The translations under genes were made by a program, and so were the position numbers. The notes beneath the pieces were generated by a model. It did no database searches and had not been told where the DNA came from. It worked only from the letters and a program-made list of their open reading frames with translations. DNA of 64,000 nucleotides from Hyalangium gracile (lineage in GTDB: Bacteria; Myxococcota; Myxococcia; Myxococcales; Myxococcaceae): the NCBI RefSeq assembly GCF_020103725.1, contig NZ_JAHXBG010000006.1:310001-374000 (forward strand), read 5' to 3'. Positions 8,406-16,936 of this stretch are shown here, piece by piece. Numbering within the stretch: the stretch's first letter is position 1; every line of letters begins with the position of its first letter.

Positions 8406-9710
8406 ATGAGAAGCTCGGAGTCTTCGTTGGCAGCCGTCGCATCTGGTTGGGTGGGCTGGGCCGCCGTTGCCCTGATGATCTTCTCGCTGGCACTCGCCGG
8501 CCCCGCATCCGCTCAGGGCGCGAAGAAGGCCGCGTCGGCCCCGGCGCCGCTCCTGAACACCGGGAAGCCCGTGCCCTGGTGGGTGGCGTTCAAGTTCAAC
8601 TCCGCCAACTTCCCCCAGTGCCCGAGCACCGCTCAGCGTCAGTGCATCTTTGGCGGCCAGGTGCAGGACTACAAGCTGTTCAGCCAGCAGTACGTCTTCA
8701 CCTCGAGCGGTGACGGTACCCTCCGCATGGGGAACGACTGCATCGGCGACGACACGACGGATCCGCTGGGCGCCACCTTCGCCCAGGTCTACCAGGGCTC
8801 TTCCTATTTCTACGTGCTCTGGAATGACCAGTTCTATGGGGATCCGGCGATCAAGGGCTGCAGCGGGAACTCGTGCAGCTCACCCTGGGGCCACTCCAAG
8901 GGCATGGTGGCCTGGAACGCCCAGGGGCAGGGCTTCGTGCTGCAGGTCAGCACTCCGTCCTGGCCCGCCTCCGGCAACAGCTCCCAGCCTCGGAAGACGG
9001 ACGGAAACACCCTGGGCTGCATCAAGGACGACGACGTCGAGGTCAGCCAGCACTTCTTCGCCCTCACGCTCGACAAGGATGACCTCGAGGTGCTCCTGAA
9101 GGCCCTGGCGAACGCCAGCGTGGTCACCGACCCCAGCAACCCGCAGCTCGTGCGCAACGGCGGCCCGGCGGACATCCAGGCGCTGGTGAAGGCCCTGGGC
9201 AAGAAGTCCAACAGCAACGCGCTCACCAACGACGTGCTGTCCAGCGGCGTCCGCTTGATTTCCAAGCCCTCCAAGCTGCAGGTGCCGCCCTGGCAGCTCG
9301 TCTCCGCCACGCTCGGCGGCGTCCCGCTGCGCGTCGCCACCTGGTGGGCGAGTCCGCAGATTCCTTCCACCACGGGCGGGGCGCCCGAGTGCTGGCAGCC
9401 CGGGCTGGGCACGCCCGGGCCTGTCGAGATCGCCACCACGGGCACCTGGGAGAAGGTGGAGCTGGGACTCACCGGTGGCATGGGGGCGAACTACAATCAC
9501 GCCAAGATCGGCGTCTCGCTCGACGCGGCCCAGCCGCTGGCCATCTTTGGCGACATGAACCAGCAGGGAGCGCTCTCCGACAAGTGCGGCAGCAGCCAGA
9601 ACGGGCGGGGTGGCCTGTTCTATGTGGTGCGCGACAAGGCCCTCTTCGAGAGTGTCAGCGCGCTGCTCAAGGGTGCTACCGCCCCCGCGCAGGGCGCTCC
9701 CCAGAAGTGA
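8406..9710 (+). CDS. Secreted DNase II-like nuclease
   Basis: 434 residues with an N-terminal signal peptide ([18 protein letters not shown]). Two H-x-K motifs of the phospholipase D-like DNase II fold are present: [12 protein letters not shown] near residue 160 and [12 protein letters not shown] near 360. They are spaced as in acid deoxyribonucleases, which cut DNA without metal ions. The start at 8406 is preceded by GGGAGGGGG; upstream in-frame codons lack a signal peptide. Prey or extracellular DNA digestion would suit a predatory myxobacterium, but that role is inferred. A terminator follows. Confidence 0.8.
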   Translation: MRSSESSLAAVASGWVGWAAVALMIFSLALAGPASAQGAKKAASAPAPLLNTGKPVPWWVAFKFNSANFPQCPSTAQRQCIFGGQVQDYKLFSQQYVFTSSGDGTLRMGNDCIGDDTTDPLGATFAQVYQGSSYFYVLWNDQFYGDPAIKGCSGNSCSSPWGHSKGMVAWNAQGQGFVLQVSTPSWPASGNSSQPRKTDGNTLGCIKDDDVEVSQHFFALTLDKDDLEVLLKALANASVVTDPSNPQLVRNGGPADIQALVKALGKKSNSNALTNDVLSSGVRLISKPSKLQVPPWQLVSATLGGVPLRVATWWASPQIPSTTGGAPECWQPGLGTPGPVEIATTGTWEKVELGLTGGMGANYNHAKIGVSLDAAQPLAIFGDMNQQGALSDKCGSSQNGRGGLFYVVRDKALFESVSALLKGATAPAQGAPQK

Positions 9711-9832
9711 GCTTCTCCGGGTGCGCGACGCGACCCATGAAGCACCCTGACCGGGCCGGCGGAGCCATCGCTCTGCCAGGCGATGTTCCGCATCATGGGG
9801 ACGGTGAGCTTCCGTAGACGGGAACGATGGAG

Positions 9833-9864
9833 CCGGGGAGACATAGCGGCCGCTCCCCGGTTTT
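9833..9864 (+). terminator. Rho-independent terminator
   Basis: Perfect 8-bp stem CCGGGGAG / CTCCCCGG with a 12-base loop, followed by TTTT. It lies between the converging DNase II-like and M13 peptidase genes and is oriented to stop the former. Confidence 0.7.
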
Positions 9865-9879
9865 CCATCGCGAAGGCGC

Positions 9880-11991
9880 CTACCAGATGACGACCTGCTG
9901 GTCGCCCTGGCGCACCATGGACTGGCCCGGCTTGCACGAGAACGCCGCCGCGAAGGCCGGCATGTTCGACGGCGCGCCGATGGCGCGGAAGGGCGCCGGC
10001 GCGTGCGGATCCGTGGCCAGGCGCACCTTCAGCTCCTCGGGCGTGAAGCTGCGGCGCCACACCGTGGCCCAGTTGAGGAAGAAGCGCTGGTCGCGCGTCA
10101 GCCCGTCCACCTTCGGGTCCGGCTGGCCCTCCGTGGCCCGCTTCAGCGCGTCGTAGGCCGTGGCCAGCCCGCCCAGGTCCGCGATGTTCTCGCCCAGCGT
10201 GAGGTTGCCGTTGACCTTGGCGCCCGGGGTGACTTCGTAGGCGTTGAACTGGGCCACCAGCTTGCCCGTCAGCGCCTTGAACGCCTTGCTGTCCGCCTCC
10301 GTCCACCACTGCTCGAAGTTGCCGCTCGCCCCGAAGCGCGCGCCCTGGTCGTCATAGCCGTGCGTCATCTCGTGGCCGATCACCGAGCCGATGCCGCCGT
10401 AGTTCATGGCGTCGTCGGCGTTCGGATCGAAGAACGGCGGTTGCAGGATCGCCGCCGGGAAGACGATCTCGTTCTGCAGGGGGTTGTAGTAGGCATTCAC
10501 CATCTGCGGAGGCATGCCCCACTCGGTGCGATCGACCGGCTTGCCAATCTTGCCCACGCTCCACTTGTGGTTGAACTCCTGGGCCGCCTTCACGTTGCCC
10601 AGGTAGCTGTCACGGCTCGTCTTCAGCCCGCTCCAGTCGCGCCACTTGTCCGGGTAGCCGATCTTCGGCGTGAAGCTGGCCCACTTCTCCAGCGCCCGCT
10701 GCTTCGTCTCCGGGCCCATCCAGGTCAGCTTCTCGATGCGAGCCTTCAAGGCCTCGCGGAGGTTCTTGACCAGCGTCTCCATGCGCGCCTTCGACTCGGG
10801 CGGGAACGCGACCTTGACGTACATCTGGCCCAGCGCCTCGCCCGTCTCGCTCTCGATGGTGTCGAGCACGCGCTTGCTGCGCTCCTTCAGCTCCTGCTGG
10901 CCCCGCAGCGTCTTGCCATAGAAGAGGAAGTTCTCCTGCACGAATGGGTCCGACAGGTACGGCGAGGCCGAGTCCACGGCGTGGAAGCGCAGGTAGCTCT
11001 GCCACTGCGCGGCCGGAACCTCCGCCAGCATCTTGCTGATCTCCTGGTGGAAGGCCGGGATGGCCAGCGAGAACATCTTCGGCTGGACCATGCCGTGCGC
11101 CTCGAAGAAGCGCGTCCACGAGAAGTTCGGCGTCAGCTTGTCCGCGTCGGCCGGGCTGACCGGGTTGTAGAACAGCGAGACGTCGCGCGACAGCTCCTCC
11201 CGGGACTTGGAGACCCGCGCCAGGCGCGTCTCGAAGGCGACCACGTCCCGCGCCTGCTGGGCGGCGCCCGCCGCCGGGATGCCCGACAGCTCCAGCACCC
11301 GGGCGACGTGCTTCTCGTAGGCGGCCAGCTTGTCCTTCTTGTCCGCGTCGAAGTAGTAGGCGCGATCCGGCAGGCCCAGGCCGCCCTGCATCACGTAGCC
11401 GAGCTCGAAGTTGGAGTCCTTGAAGTCCGCCTGGGAGCCGAAGCCGAACAGGATGCCCTCGCCCTTGGCCGTCTGGGTGCGCACGTATTCGGCGATCTGC
11501 TCCTTGTTTCCGAGCTGGGAGATGGCGTCCAGCTGGGCCTTCAGCGGCTCCAGGCCCTGGGCGTTGATGCGGGCCTCATCCATGCCCGTGGCGTAGAGGT
11601 CGCTGACGATCTTCTCCACGCCGGTGGCGCCCGTCATGGCCGCGGCCTGCTGGGCCAGCTGCTTCTGCACGGCGATGGAGCGCTCGTCGAGCATCTCGAA
11701 CGCGCCCCACGAGGTGCGGTCCCCGGGGATCTTGTTCGCCGCGAGCCACTTGCCGTTCACGTAGCCGGCGAAGTCGGTGCACGCGTCCTTGGAGGGGTCC
11801 AGGTCGCTGACCTGGAAGCGGTTGACGCCGGGCAGCTGGCTCTCGTCGAGCTTCAGCGCGGGGCTCGAGGCGGCGGGCTTCTCGAGCCCGGCCTCCGCGG
11901 TCGGGGCGGCCTTGTCCTGCTTCGAGCACGCGGCCAGGGGCGTGGAGAGGGCAAGGGACAGCAGCAGCACTTGCGGTTTCTTCTGGGTCAC
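9880..11991 (-). CDS. M13-family zinc metallopeptidase lipoprotein
   Basis: 703-residue neprilysin/PepO-type endopeptidase. It carries a lipoprotein signal (lipobox PLAAC, Cys22), a large helical N-terminal domain, and then the catalytic set. VIGHEMTHGYDDQG provides the HExxH zinc ligands and general base. GENIADLGGL provides the third zinc ligand (ExxxD). NAYYNP gives the substrate-binding Asn-Ala. It ends in the family-typical CKPGQSM segment and a terminal Trp. Length is normal. It probably degrades peptides in the periplasm or at the outer membrane. Confidence 0.93.
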   Translation of the reverse strand: MTQKKPQVLLLSLALSTPLAACSKQDKAAPTAEAGLEKPAASSPALKLDESQLPGVNRFQVSDLDPSKDACTDFAGYVNGKWLAANKIPGDRTSWGAFEMLDERSIAVQKQLAQQAAAMTGATGVEKIVSDLYATGMDEARINAQGLEPLKAQLDAISQLGNKEQIAEYVRTQTAKGEGILFGFGSQADFKDSNFELGYVMQGGLGLPDRAYYFDADKKDKLAAYEKHVARVLELSGIPAAGAAQQARDVVAFETRLARVSKSREELSRDVSLFYNPVSPADADKLTPNFSWTRFFEAHGMVQPKMFSLAIPAFHQEISKMLAEVPAAQWQSYLRFHAVDSASPYLSDPFVQENFLFYGKTLRGQQELKERSKRVLDTIESETGEALGQMYVKVAFPPESKARMETLVKNLREALKARIEKLTWMGPETKQRALEKWASFTPKIGYPDKWRDWSGLKTSRDSYLGNVKAAQEFNHKWSVGKIGKPVDRTEWGMPPQMVNAYYNPLQNEIVFPAAILQPPFFDPNADDAMNYGGIGSVIGHEMTHGYDDQGARFGASGNFEQWWTEADSKAFKALTGKLVAQFNAYEVTPGAKVNGNLTLGENIADLGGLATAYDALKRATEGQPDPKVDGLTRDQRFFLNWATVWRRSFTPEELKVRLATDPHAPAPFRAIGAPSNMPAFAAAFSCKPGQSMVRQGDQQVVIW

Positions 11992-12117
11992 AGCGGTCTC
12001 CCACCTGAGGGGTTGAGAAAGGGCGCCGCACCATAGACCCGATTCCGCTCCAGCGCTCCTGAGTCGTTCGATGAGTGAAGTCTCTCAGGGCGTCGAGGGG
12101 TCGTGTACCCTTGGGAG

Positions 12118-12774
12118 ATGACCCGCGCTCGTACTCTTGGAGTGACCGTTCGTCTCGCTCGGCTGTGGCTCTGTGCCCTGCTGGTCACCACCGTCGCCTG
12201 TCGCTCCGAGAGCGGGAAGGCCCCCACGACACAGCCGCCCGTCGAGCTGCATGGGGTGGGCGGCGTCGAGGGAGTGAACCCCACCTATGACCGCTCCCGT
12301 CAGCCGGCGAAGTTCGTCGCCGAGCTGAAGATCGCTCCGGGACAGCGCATCGCCGATGTCGGAGCCGGGCTCGGCTACTTCACGGTCCGACTCTCGGACG
12401 CGGTCGGCCCGACAGGGCAGGTAGTCGCCACCGACATCAACGACGAGGTCCTCTCGAGGCTCCGCGCGCGTGTGTCCGATCGGAAGAACGTCGTGGTGCG
12501 GAAGGTGCCGCCGGACGACCCTGGCCTCGAGGAGGGCACGTACGATCTCATCATCCTCTCCGAGGTGGACCACTTCCTCGCGGACCGGGTGGCCTACCTC
12601 ACGAAGCTGCGCTCCGCGCTCGCTCCGAATGGCCGCCTCGCGGTGACGCACGTCCGCGCCATGCGTCCGCCGCTCGTCGCCGCGGCCCAGTCCGCGGGCT
12701 ACGCCGTCGTCTCCGAGTACGACGGCCTGCCGGACCACTACCTGCTCTTCCTGCAGCCTTCGTTCAGTCAGTGA
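12118..12774 (+). CDS. Lipoprotein class I SAM-dependent methyltransferase
   Basis: 218 residues from the ATG (a GTG five codons upstream, behind GAGGGG, is an alternative). It starts with a signal and lipobox (LLVTTVAC) and then carries a clear Rossmann methyltransferase. Motif I is ADVGAGLGYFTVRLS, the acidic SAM ligand is in VVATDIND, and motif IV-like LIILSEVDHF follows. An exported SAM-dependent enzyme is odd because SAM is cytoplasmic, yet the family is recurrent in Proteobacteria and Myxococcota. Substrate unknown. Confidence 0.8.
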   Translation: MTRARTLGVTVRLARLWLCALLVTTVACRSESGKAPTTQPPVELHGVGGVEGVNPTYDRSRQPAKFVAELKIAPGQRIADVGAGLGYFTVRLSDAVGPTGQVVATDINDEVLSRLRARVSDRKNVVVRKVPPDDPGLEEGTYDLIILSEVDHFLADRVAYLTKLRSALAPNGRLAVTHVRAMRPPLVAAAQSAGYAVVSEYDGLPDHYLLFLQPSFSQ

Positions 12775-12832
12775 CGGGAGGCGCCTGCGTTCGGGCCGGT
12801 GCCCGTCCCGCGTCACGGTATGATGGCCGGGC

Positions 12833-14215
12833 ATGGAAAAGGATCCGTCGACCCTGCAGCCCAGCGGACTGACGTCCGGCAAGGGCTCGGAGGAGGAGCG
12901 CATCCCGGGCCTGCTGCAGCTCATGTCCGCGGGCAGCGTCAGGGTGGCGACGCTGCCGCTGCAAGGCCGTGAGCTGGAGCTGGGGCGAGGCCATGCCGAG
13001 CTCGGCGAGGCGCAGGACCCGCGGATGTCGCGCCGTCACGCGCGCATCCACTTCGACGGGCGGCGCTGGCAGGTCACCGACCTGGGGAGCCAGAACGGCA
13101 CCTTCGTGGATGGAGAGCGGCTGACTCCCCAGACGCCGCGCGAGGCCCAGCGCGTCATCCGCATGGGGGACTCGCTCTTCGTGCCCTCCGCGGACGTGGG
13201 TCCGGTGAAGAAGCGAGGTGTCGTGCTCGTGGACGGCTTCGTGCGCGGCCCGGCGCTCCAGGGGCTCCTGGACGAGGTGACGCGCGCGGCGCAGCTCGGG
13301 TTCTCGCTGCACATCCATGGCGAGAGCGGCGCGGGCAAGGAGGGCGTGGCGCGCACGTTCCACCAGCACGGCCCCCAGCGCGAAGGGCCCTTCATCGCGG
13401 TCAACTGCGCGGCCATTCCCCAGGGCGTCGCCGAGCGGCTCCTGTTCGGCTCCAGGAAGGGCGCCTTCTCCGGGGCGGATGACGCGGAGGGGTATCTCCA
13501 GGCGGCCCATGGCGGCACGCTGTTCCTCGACGAGGTGGTGGAGCTGGAGCTGGCCGTGCAGGCCAAGCTGCTGCGCGTCCTGGAGACGCGCGAGGTGCTC
13601 CCCCTGGGCAGCGCCAGGTCCCGGAAGGTGGACATCCGGGTGTGCTCGGCCAGCAACAAGAACCTGCGCGGGCTGGTGGCCGAGGGAAAGCTGCGTGAGG
13701 ACCTGTACTTCCGCATCGGCCGTCCGGAGGTGATGCTGCCGCCGCTGCGCCAGCGCCCCGAGGAGCTCCCCCTGCTCCTCCAGCAGGCCGTCCAGCAGGT
13801 CGCCTCCGGGCCCGGGCTGCATGTCTCGCTGCTCGAGGCCTGTCTGCTGCGGCCCTGGCCGGGCAACGTCCGGGAGCTGTTCGTGGAGATCCGCACCGCC
13901 GCCCAGGCGGCGCTCATGCAGGGCGCCCAGCGCATCGAGGCGCGCCACCTGAGCCCCAGCGCGGGCACGGCGTTCGGGCCCTCCACGCCGCTCCAGGTGA
14001 CAAACGAGAAGGTGCCCCCGGTGGTCCCGGAGGCACCCTCTCGAGCCAGCCCCCTCGATGCCGCCGAGCGGGCTCGCATCGAGGAGGCGCTGCGACAGCA
14101 CGGCGGCAACGTGGCGGCCACCGCTCGCGCGCTCGGCATGCACCGCACCCAGCTGCGGCGCCTGCTGGAGCGCCACGCCATCGTGGCGCCCACGGGCGGC
14201 GAGGACGATCAGTAG
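12833..14215 (+). CDS. FHA-domain sigma-54-dependent activator
   Basis: 460-residue enhancer-binding protein typical of myxobacteria. An N-terminal FHA phosphothreonine-binding domain (residues 45-115: SRRHARIHF, DLGSQNGTFV) is followed by the AAA+ domain (about 135-365). The AAA+ part has Walker A GESGAGKE, Walker B GGTLFLDEV and the sigma-54 loop GAFSGA. A Fis-type HTH ends the protein (GGNVAATARALGMHRTQLRR). The loop has Ser where Thr is canonical. It probably links a Ser/Thr kinase signal to sigma-54 transcription; the kinases in this window are possible partners but nothing ties them directly. Confidence 0.92.
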   Translation: MEKDPSTLQPSGLTSGKGSEEERIPGLLQLMSAGSVRVATLPLQGRELELGRGHAELGEAQDPRMSRRHARIHFDGRRWQVTDLGSQNGTFVDGERLTPQTPREAQRVIRMGDSLFVPSADVGPVKKRGVVLVDGFVRGPALQGLLDEVTRAAQLGFSLHIHGESGAGKEGVARTFHQHGPQREGPFIAVNCAAIPQGVAERLLFGSRKGAFSGADDAEGYLQAAHGGTLFLDEVVELELAVQAKLLRVLETREVLPLGSARSRKVDIRVCSASNKNLRGLVAEGKLREDLYFRIGRPEVMLPPLRQRPEELPLLLQQAVQQVASGPGLHVSLLEACLLRPWPGNVRELFVEIRTAAQAALMQGAQRIEARHLSPSAGTAFGPSTPLQVTNEKVPPVVPEAPSRASPLDAAERARIEEALRQHGGNVAATARALGMHRTQLRRLLERHAIVAPTGGEDDQ

Positions 14216-15417
14216 ATGGAGCGCCAGTACATCATCAGGTCGCCCAGCCACTGATCGATGCGGAACGCGATGTTCGGCGTGGTGCCGGTGCAGTCCGAGC
14301 CCGTGCACGACTCGGCGATGTTGGTGGCCAGCAGGTAGGGGCCGTTGGAGCCCGGGCTCCACGAGTAGAGCGGCCCGCCGCTGTGCCCGCCGGACATGTC
14401 ACAGCCGTGGTAGAAGTTCCGGTTCCACCCGTTCACCGAGTTGAAGAACGAGCCCGTGGTGCAGGCGAAGCTCTGCCCCCACATGGAGTTGTTCACGCAG
14501 CCCGCCGGAGCCCCGCCGGAGCCGCAGCCCGGGTAGCCGTAGTGGTACTTCGTGTACGAGCTCACCCCGCTGTCCGAGGAGTTGTAATAGACGCCCATGT
14601 AGCCGGGCGCCACGCCGGTCGAGCTGCGCGGCGTGGTGCCGAGCACCAGCACCGCCCAGTCATACTTCTCGCAGACCTGGCGGTAGCCCGTCACCTTCCA
14701 CTTGTGGCACTCGTTGTCCACGAAGCCCTGGTCCCAGTACTTCCACGTGTGGTCGACGGCGGCGTAGGGCTGCGTGGTGCCGTCCTGGCCCGCGCGGAAC
14801 TGCGCGCCGCCCACCCAGTTGCCGTAGCCGTCCCACAGGCAGTGGAACGCGGTCAGCACCAGCCGATCCTCGAACAGGGTGCCCGTGCACCAGCTCGAGC
14901 CATTGGGAGACACCACGCCGATGGTGTCCCGAGGCCAGTCCGAGGCCGTGTTGACCGACCGCGCCCGGCTGTCGATGCCGTTGGACCACCCGCTCTCGCT
15001 GCGCGGCGCCTCCGAGGGAAAGCTGCTGCCGGTGAGGTTGCGCTGCCGCAGCTCGAATCCCACCCGCGCCAGGTCCGCCTCCGGCACGACCACCTCGTAG
15101 ATCGTCCCGTCCGGGCCCATCGTGCGGATCTGCCCGCCCGGTTTCTCCAGCCCGAGCTGGGGCTCGATCTTCCGGATGGCCGGCAGCTCCCCCGGCTGGA
15201 GCTGGGCGAAGCGGGTCACCTTCTCCACCGGGCGGAGGCGGGGCGCGCTCAGGCCCAGCTGGTGGCCGATCCAGTCGGCGGGCACCTCGAGCGTCTGCTC
15301 CTGGGTGGAGGTGACGGGCTCGCTCGTGCTGGAGTCGAGCTCCTCGGTGCCGCACGCGCCGAGGGCGAGCGAAGCGATGCATGCCACGCCGAAACGCTTG
15401 ATCGTCATGAACTTCAT
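14209..15417 (-). CDS. Secreted trypsin-like serine protease (V8/S1B type)
   Basis: 402-residue lipoprotein or secreted protein (signal MKFMTIKRFGVACIASLALG, lipobox LGAC). A propeptide-like region of about 140 residues precedes the chymotrypsin-fold domain. Catalytic His is in LTAFHCLW, Asp in YDWAVLVLG and Ser in SGGHSGGPLYS. The usual GDSGGP is GHSGGP here, as seen in glutamyl-endopeptidase-like enzymes. The start at 15417 follows GGAG with good spacing; the longer frame lacks a signal. Overlaps the last bases of the converging activator gene. Confidence 0.85.
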   Translation of the reverse strand: MKFMTIKRFGVACIASLALGACGTEELDSSTSEPVTSTQEQTLEVPADWIGHQLGLSAPRLRPVEKVTRFAQLQPGELPAIRKIEPQLGLEKPGGQIRTMGPDGTIYEVVVPEADLARVGFELRQRNLTGSSFPSEAPRSESGWSNGIDSRARSVNTASDWPRDTIGVVSPNGSSWCTGTLFEDRLVLTAFHCLWDGYGNWVGGAQFRAGQDGTTQPYAAVDHTWKYWDQGFVDNECHKWKVTGYRQVCEKYDWAVLVLGTTPRSSTGVAPGYMGVYYNSSDSGVSSYTKYHYGYPGCGSGGAPAGCVNNSMWGQSFACTTGSFFNSVNGWNRNFYHGCDMSGGHSGGPLYSWSPGSNGPYLLATNIAESCTGSDCTGTTPNIAFRIDQWLGDLMMYWRSIY

Positions 15418-15580
15418 GGGGCTCTCCTGCTCGCAGCGGAGGATCGCCTCGGTGCTCCGGGCAAAGTCCCTCGCTGCCGTCGTCCTCGGGTTCATTCCCG
15501 AGACACGCCGGACATGAGCAAGCGCCAGGCCAGCCGCTCTCCGCCGGGATTTCGTGGGGATGCGCGGCCGGGCGAGGGGA

Positions 15581-15638
15581 GGTGGCACAGCCGGGGAGGG
15601 CGGGTGGCACAGCGCCACCTGTGCCACCTGTGCCACCC
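15581..15638. repeat. Cluster of four CTGTGCCACC elements
   Basis: The 10-mer CTGTGCCACC appears twice forward (15619-15628, 15628-15637) and twice inverted (15581-15590, 15603-15612). The inner pair forms an 11-bp perfect inverted repeat (15602-15612 with 15628-15638). It lies in the 350-bp gap between the divergent protease and ADYC-like genes and may be an operator or an RNA hairpin. No other feature seen in the gap apart from the ribosome site AGGAG before 15769. Confidence 0.55.
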
Positions 15639-15768
15639 GTACCACCGCGGCACCGTGCCGCATCCATGGAGGTCGAAGGGGCAGGGCCTGTGAGCCGCTG
15701 TTGATGGCAACCGTGGCACGAATCTGGCTCAAATCCAGGCGACCTCTCGGTTTCCAGGAGACATCACG

Positions 15769-16923
15769 GTGACGACAATCACGAAGCTCGTGGCGGTGGT
15801 CTTGATGGCCAGCGGCGTGAGCGGCTGCCATTGGCTGTTCCCCAAGAAGGACCCGGCCACCACCTCGAGCGTGCTGCCCATCAATGACTGCGGCATCAGC
15901 AACTGCGGCCTCAGCATGGCCACGGCGAATCTGGATGCGACGGAGTGCCCCACGGGGCAGTGCGATCCGGATGGCAACGGCCTGGGCATCTATGTGGTGG
16001 AGGGCGGCAACTACTGCTTCAAGGATGAGGGGAGCGGGCGGCTGGGCTTCTGTCCGGAGGCCTTCGTCAATACCCCGAACGGGCCGGTGCTCAAGGGGCG
16101 GAGCGCCGCGAGCGGGAACATGCGGTTCGAGCAGTACACCCTCGGCGCCACGGTCGACGGCCAGAGCGCGAAGGTGCTCAGCATCAACGGGGCGGGCAGC
16201 GCGCTCTCCATCACGTACAGCCTCCAGGGTTCCCAGCGCACCGCGATGGGGGCCGACCTGAGCCGGGTGACGCTCCAGCTCATCGCCGGCACGGCGGGGA
16301 CTCGCTACGAGCTGAGCGTGAAGCCCGAGGGCGTATCACCCGAGTCCATCCACGGCTACAAGGTCCAATACCGCTCGGTCTTCGCGGGCAAGCCCGGCAT
16401 CTGGGCGCAGCACTGCCTGCGGCAGGACCAGAGCCCGGACGTCGTCTCCTTCCTCCCGGGCCGGACTATCAATGGCATGAACGCGGCCGTCACCACCGAC
16501 GGCCTGGTGACGACGATGGGGTGCGGCTCCGGCGCCATCGTCACGTGCCTCAACTGGGGCTACAAGCCGTGGGAGCCCCAGACGGCCCAGTCCGACGAGA
16601 GGCGCAGCTATGTCTACGGCGCCTGTCTCCAGGCCAAGCGCGCGGCGTACTTCGTCCGCTTCAACGATCTCAAGAGCTACACCGCCACCGGCACCCCGAT
16701 CCTCAAGCGGGACCAGTACGGGTTTGGCCACTCCCAGGATCCGATCGACGAGCGGAACATCGAGGCGCTCTGGAGCCCTGGCGGCGCGCTGTGCCTCACC
16801 GAGGAGCACCGGCGGCACAAGCAGGACATCCCCATCGGCAACTACCACGGCCTGAAGCCCTGCGGCTCGCCGCTGGAGTGGACGCCCGACGCCAAGCTCG
16901 CCACCGCCCAGCCGCAGCCCTGA
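15769..16923 (+). CDS. ADYC-like lipoprotein
   Basis: 384-residue lipoprotein starting at GTG (AGGAG eight bases upstream), with lipobox VSGC. The N-terminal half is Cys-rich. The C-terminal half matches the myxobacterial ADYC-domain pattern: GAIVTCLNWGYKPW, then YVYGACLQAKRAAYFV, where the eponymous Ala-Asp-Tyr-Cys is degenerate (AAYF), then ALWSPGGALCLTEEHRR. The family is secreted and of unknown function, and is expanded in Myxococcota. Converges with the kinase gene downstream. Confidence 0.7.
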   Translation: MTTITKLVAVVLMASGVSGCHWLFPKKDPATTSSVLPINDCGISNCGLSMATANLDATECPTGQCDPDGNGLGIYVVEGGNYCFKDEGSGRLGFCPEAFVNTPNGPVLKGRSAASGNMRFEQYTLGATVDGQSAKVLSINGAGSALSITYSLQGSQRTAMGADLSRVTLQLIAGTAGTRYELSVKPEGVSPESIHGYKVQYRSVFAGKPGIWAQHCLRQDQSPDVVSFLPGRTINGMNAAVTTDGLVTTMGCGSGAIVTCLNWGYKPWEPQTAQSDERRSYVYGACLQAKRAAYFVRFNDLKSYTATGTPILKRDQYGFGHSQDPIDERNIEALWSPGGALCLTEEHRRHKQDIPIGNYHGLKPCGSPLEWTPDAKLATAQPQP

Positions 16924-16936
16924 GCGCCCGCGGGAG

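Noticed and set aside
10003..12036. Long plus-strand open frame opposite the M13 peptidase gene
   Set aside because: Arg/Leu/Val-rich shadow with no motif; the minus strand has a complete peptidase with all catalytic residues.
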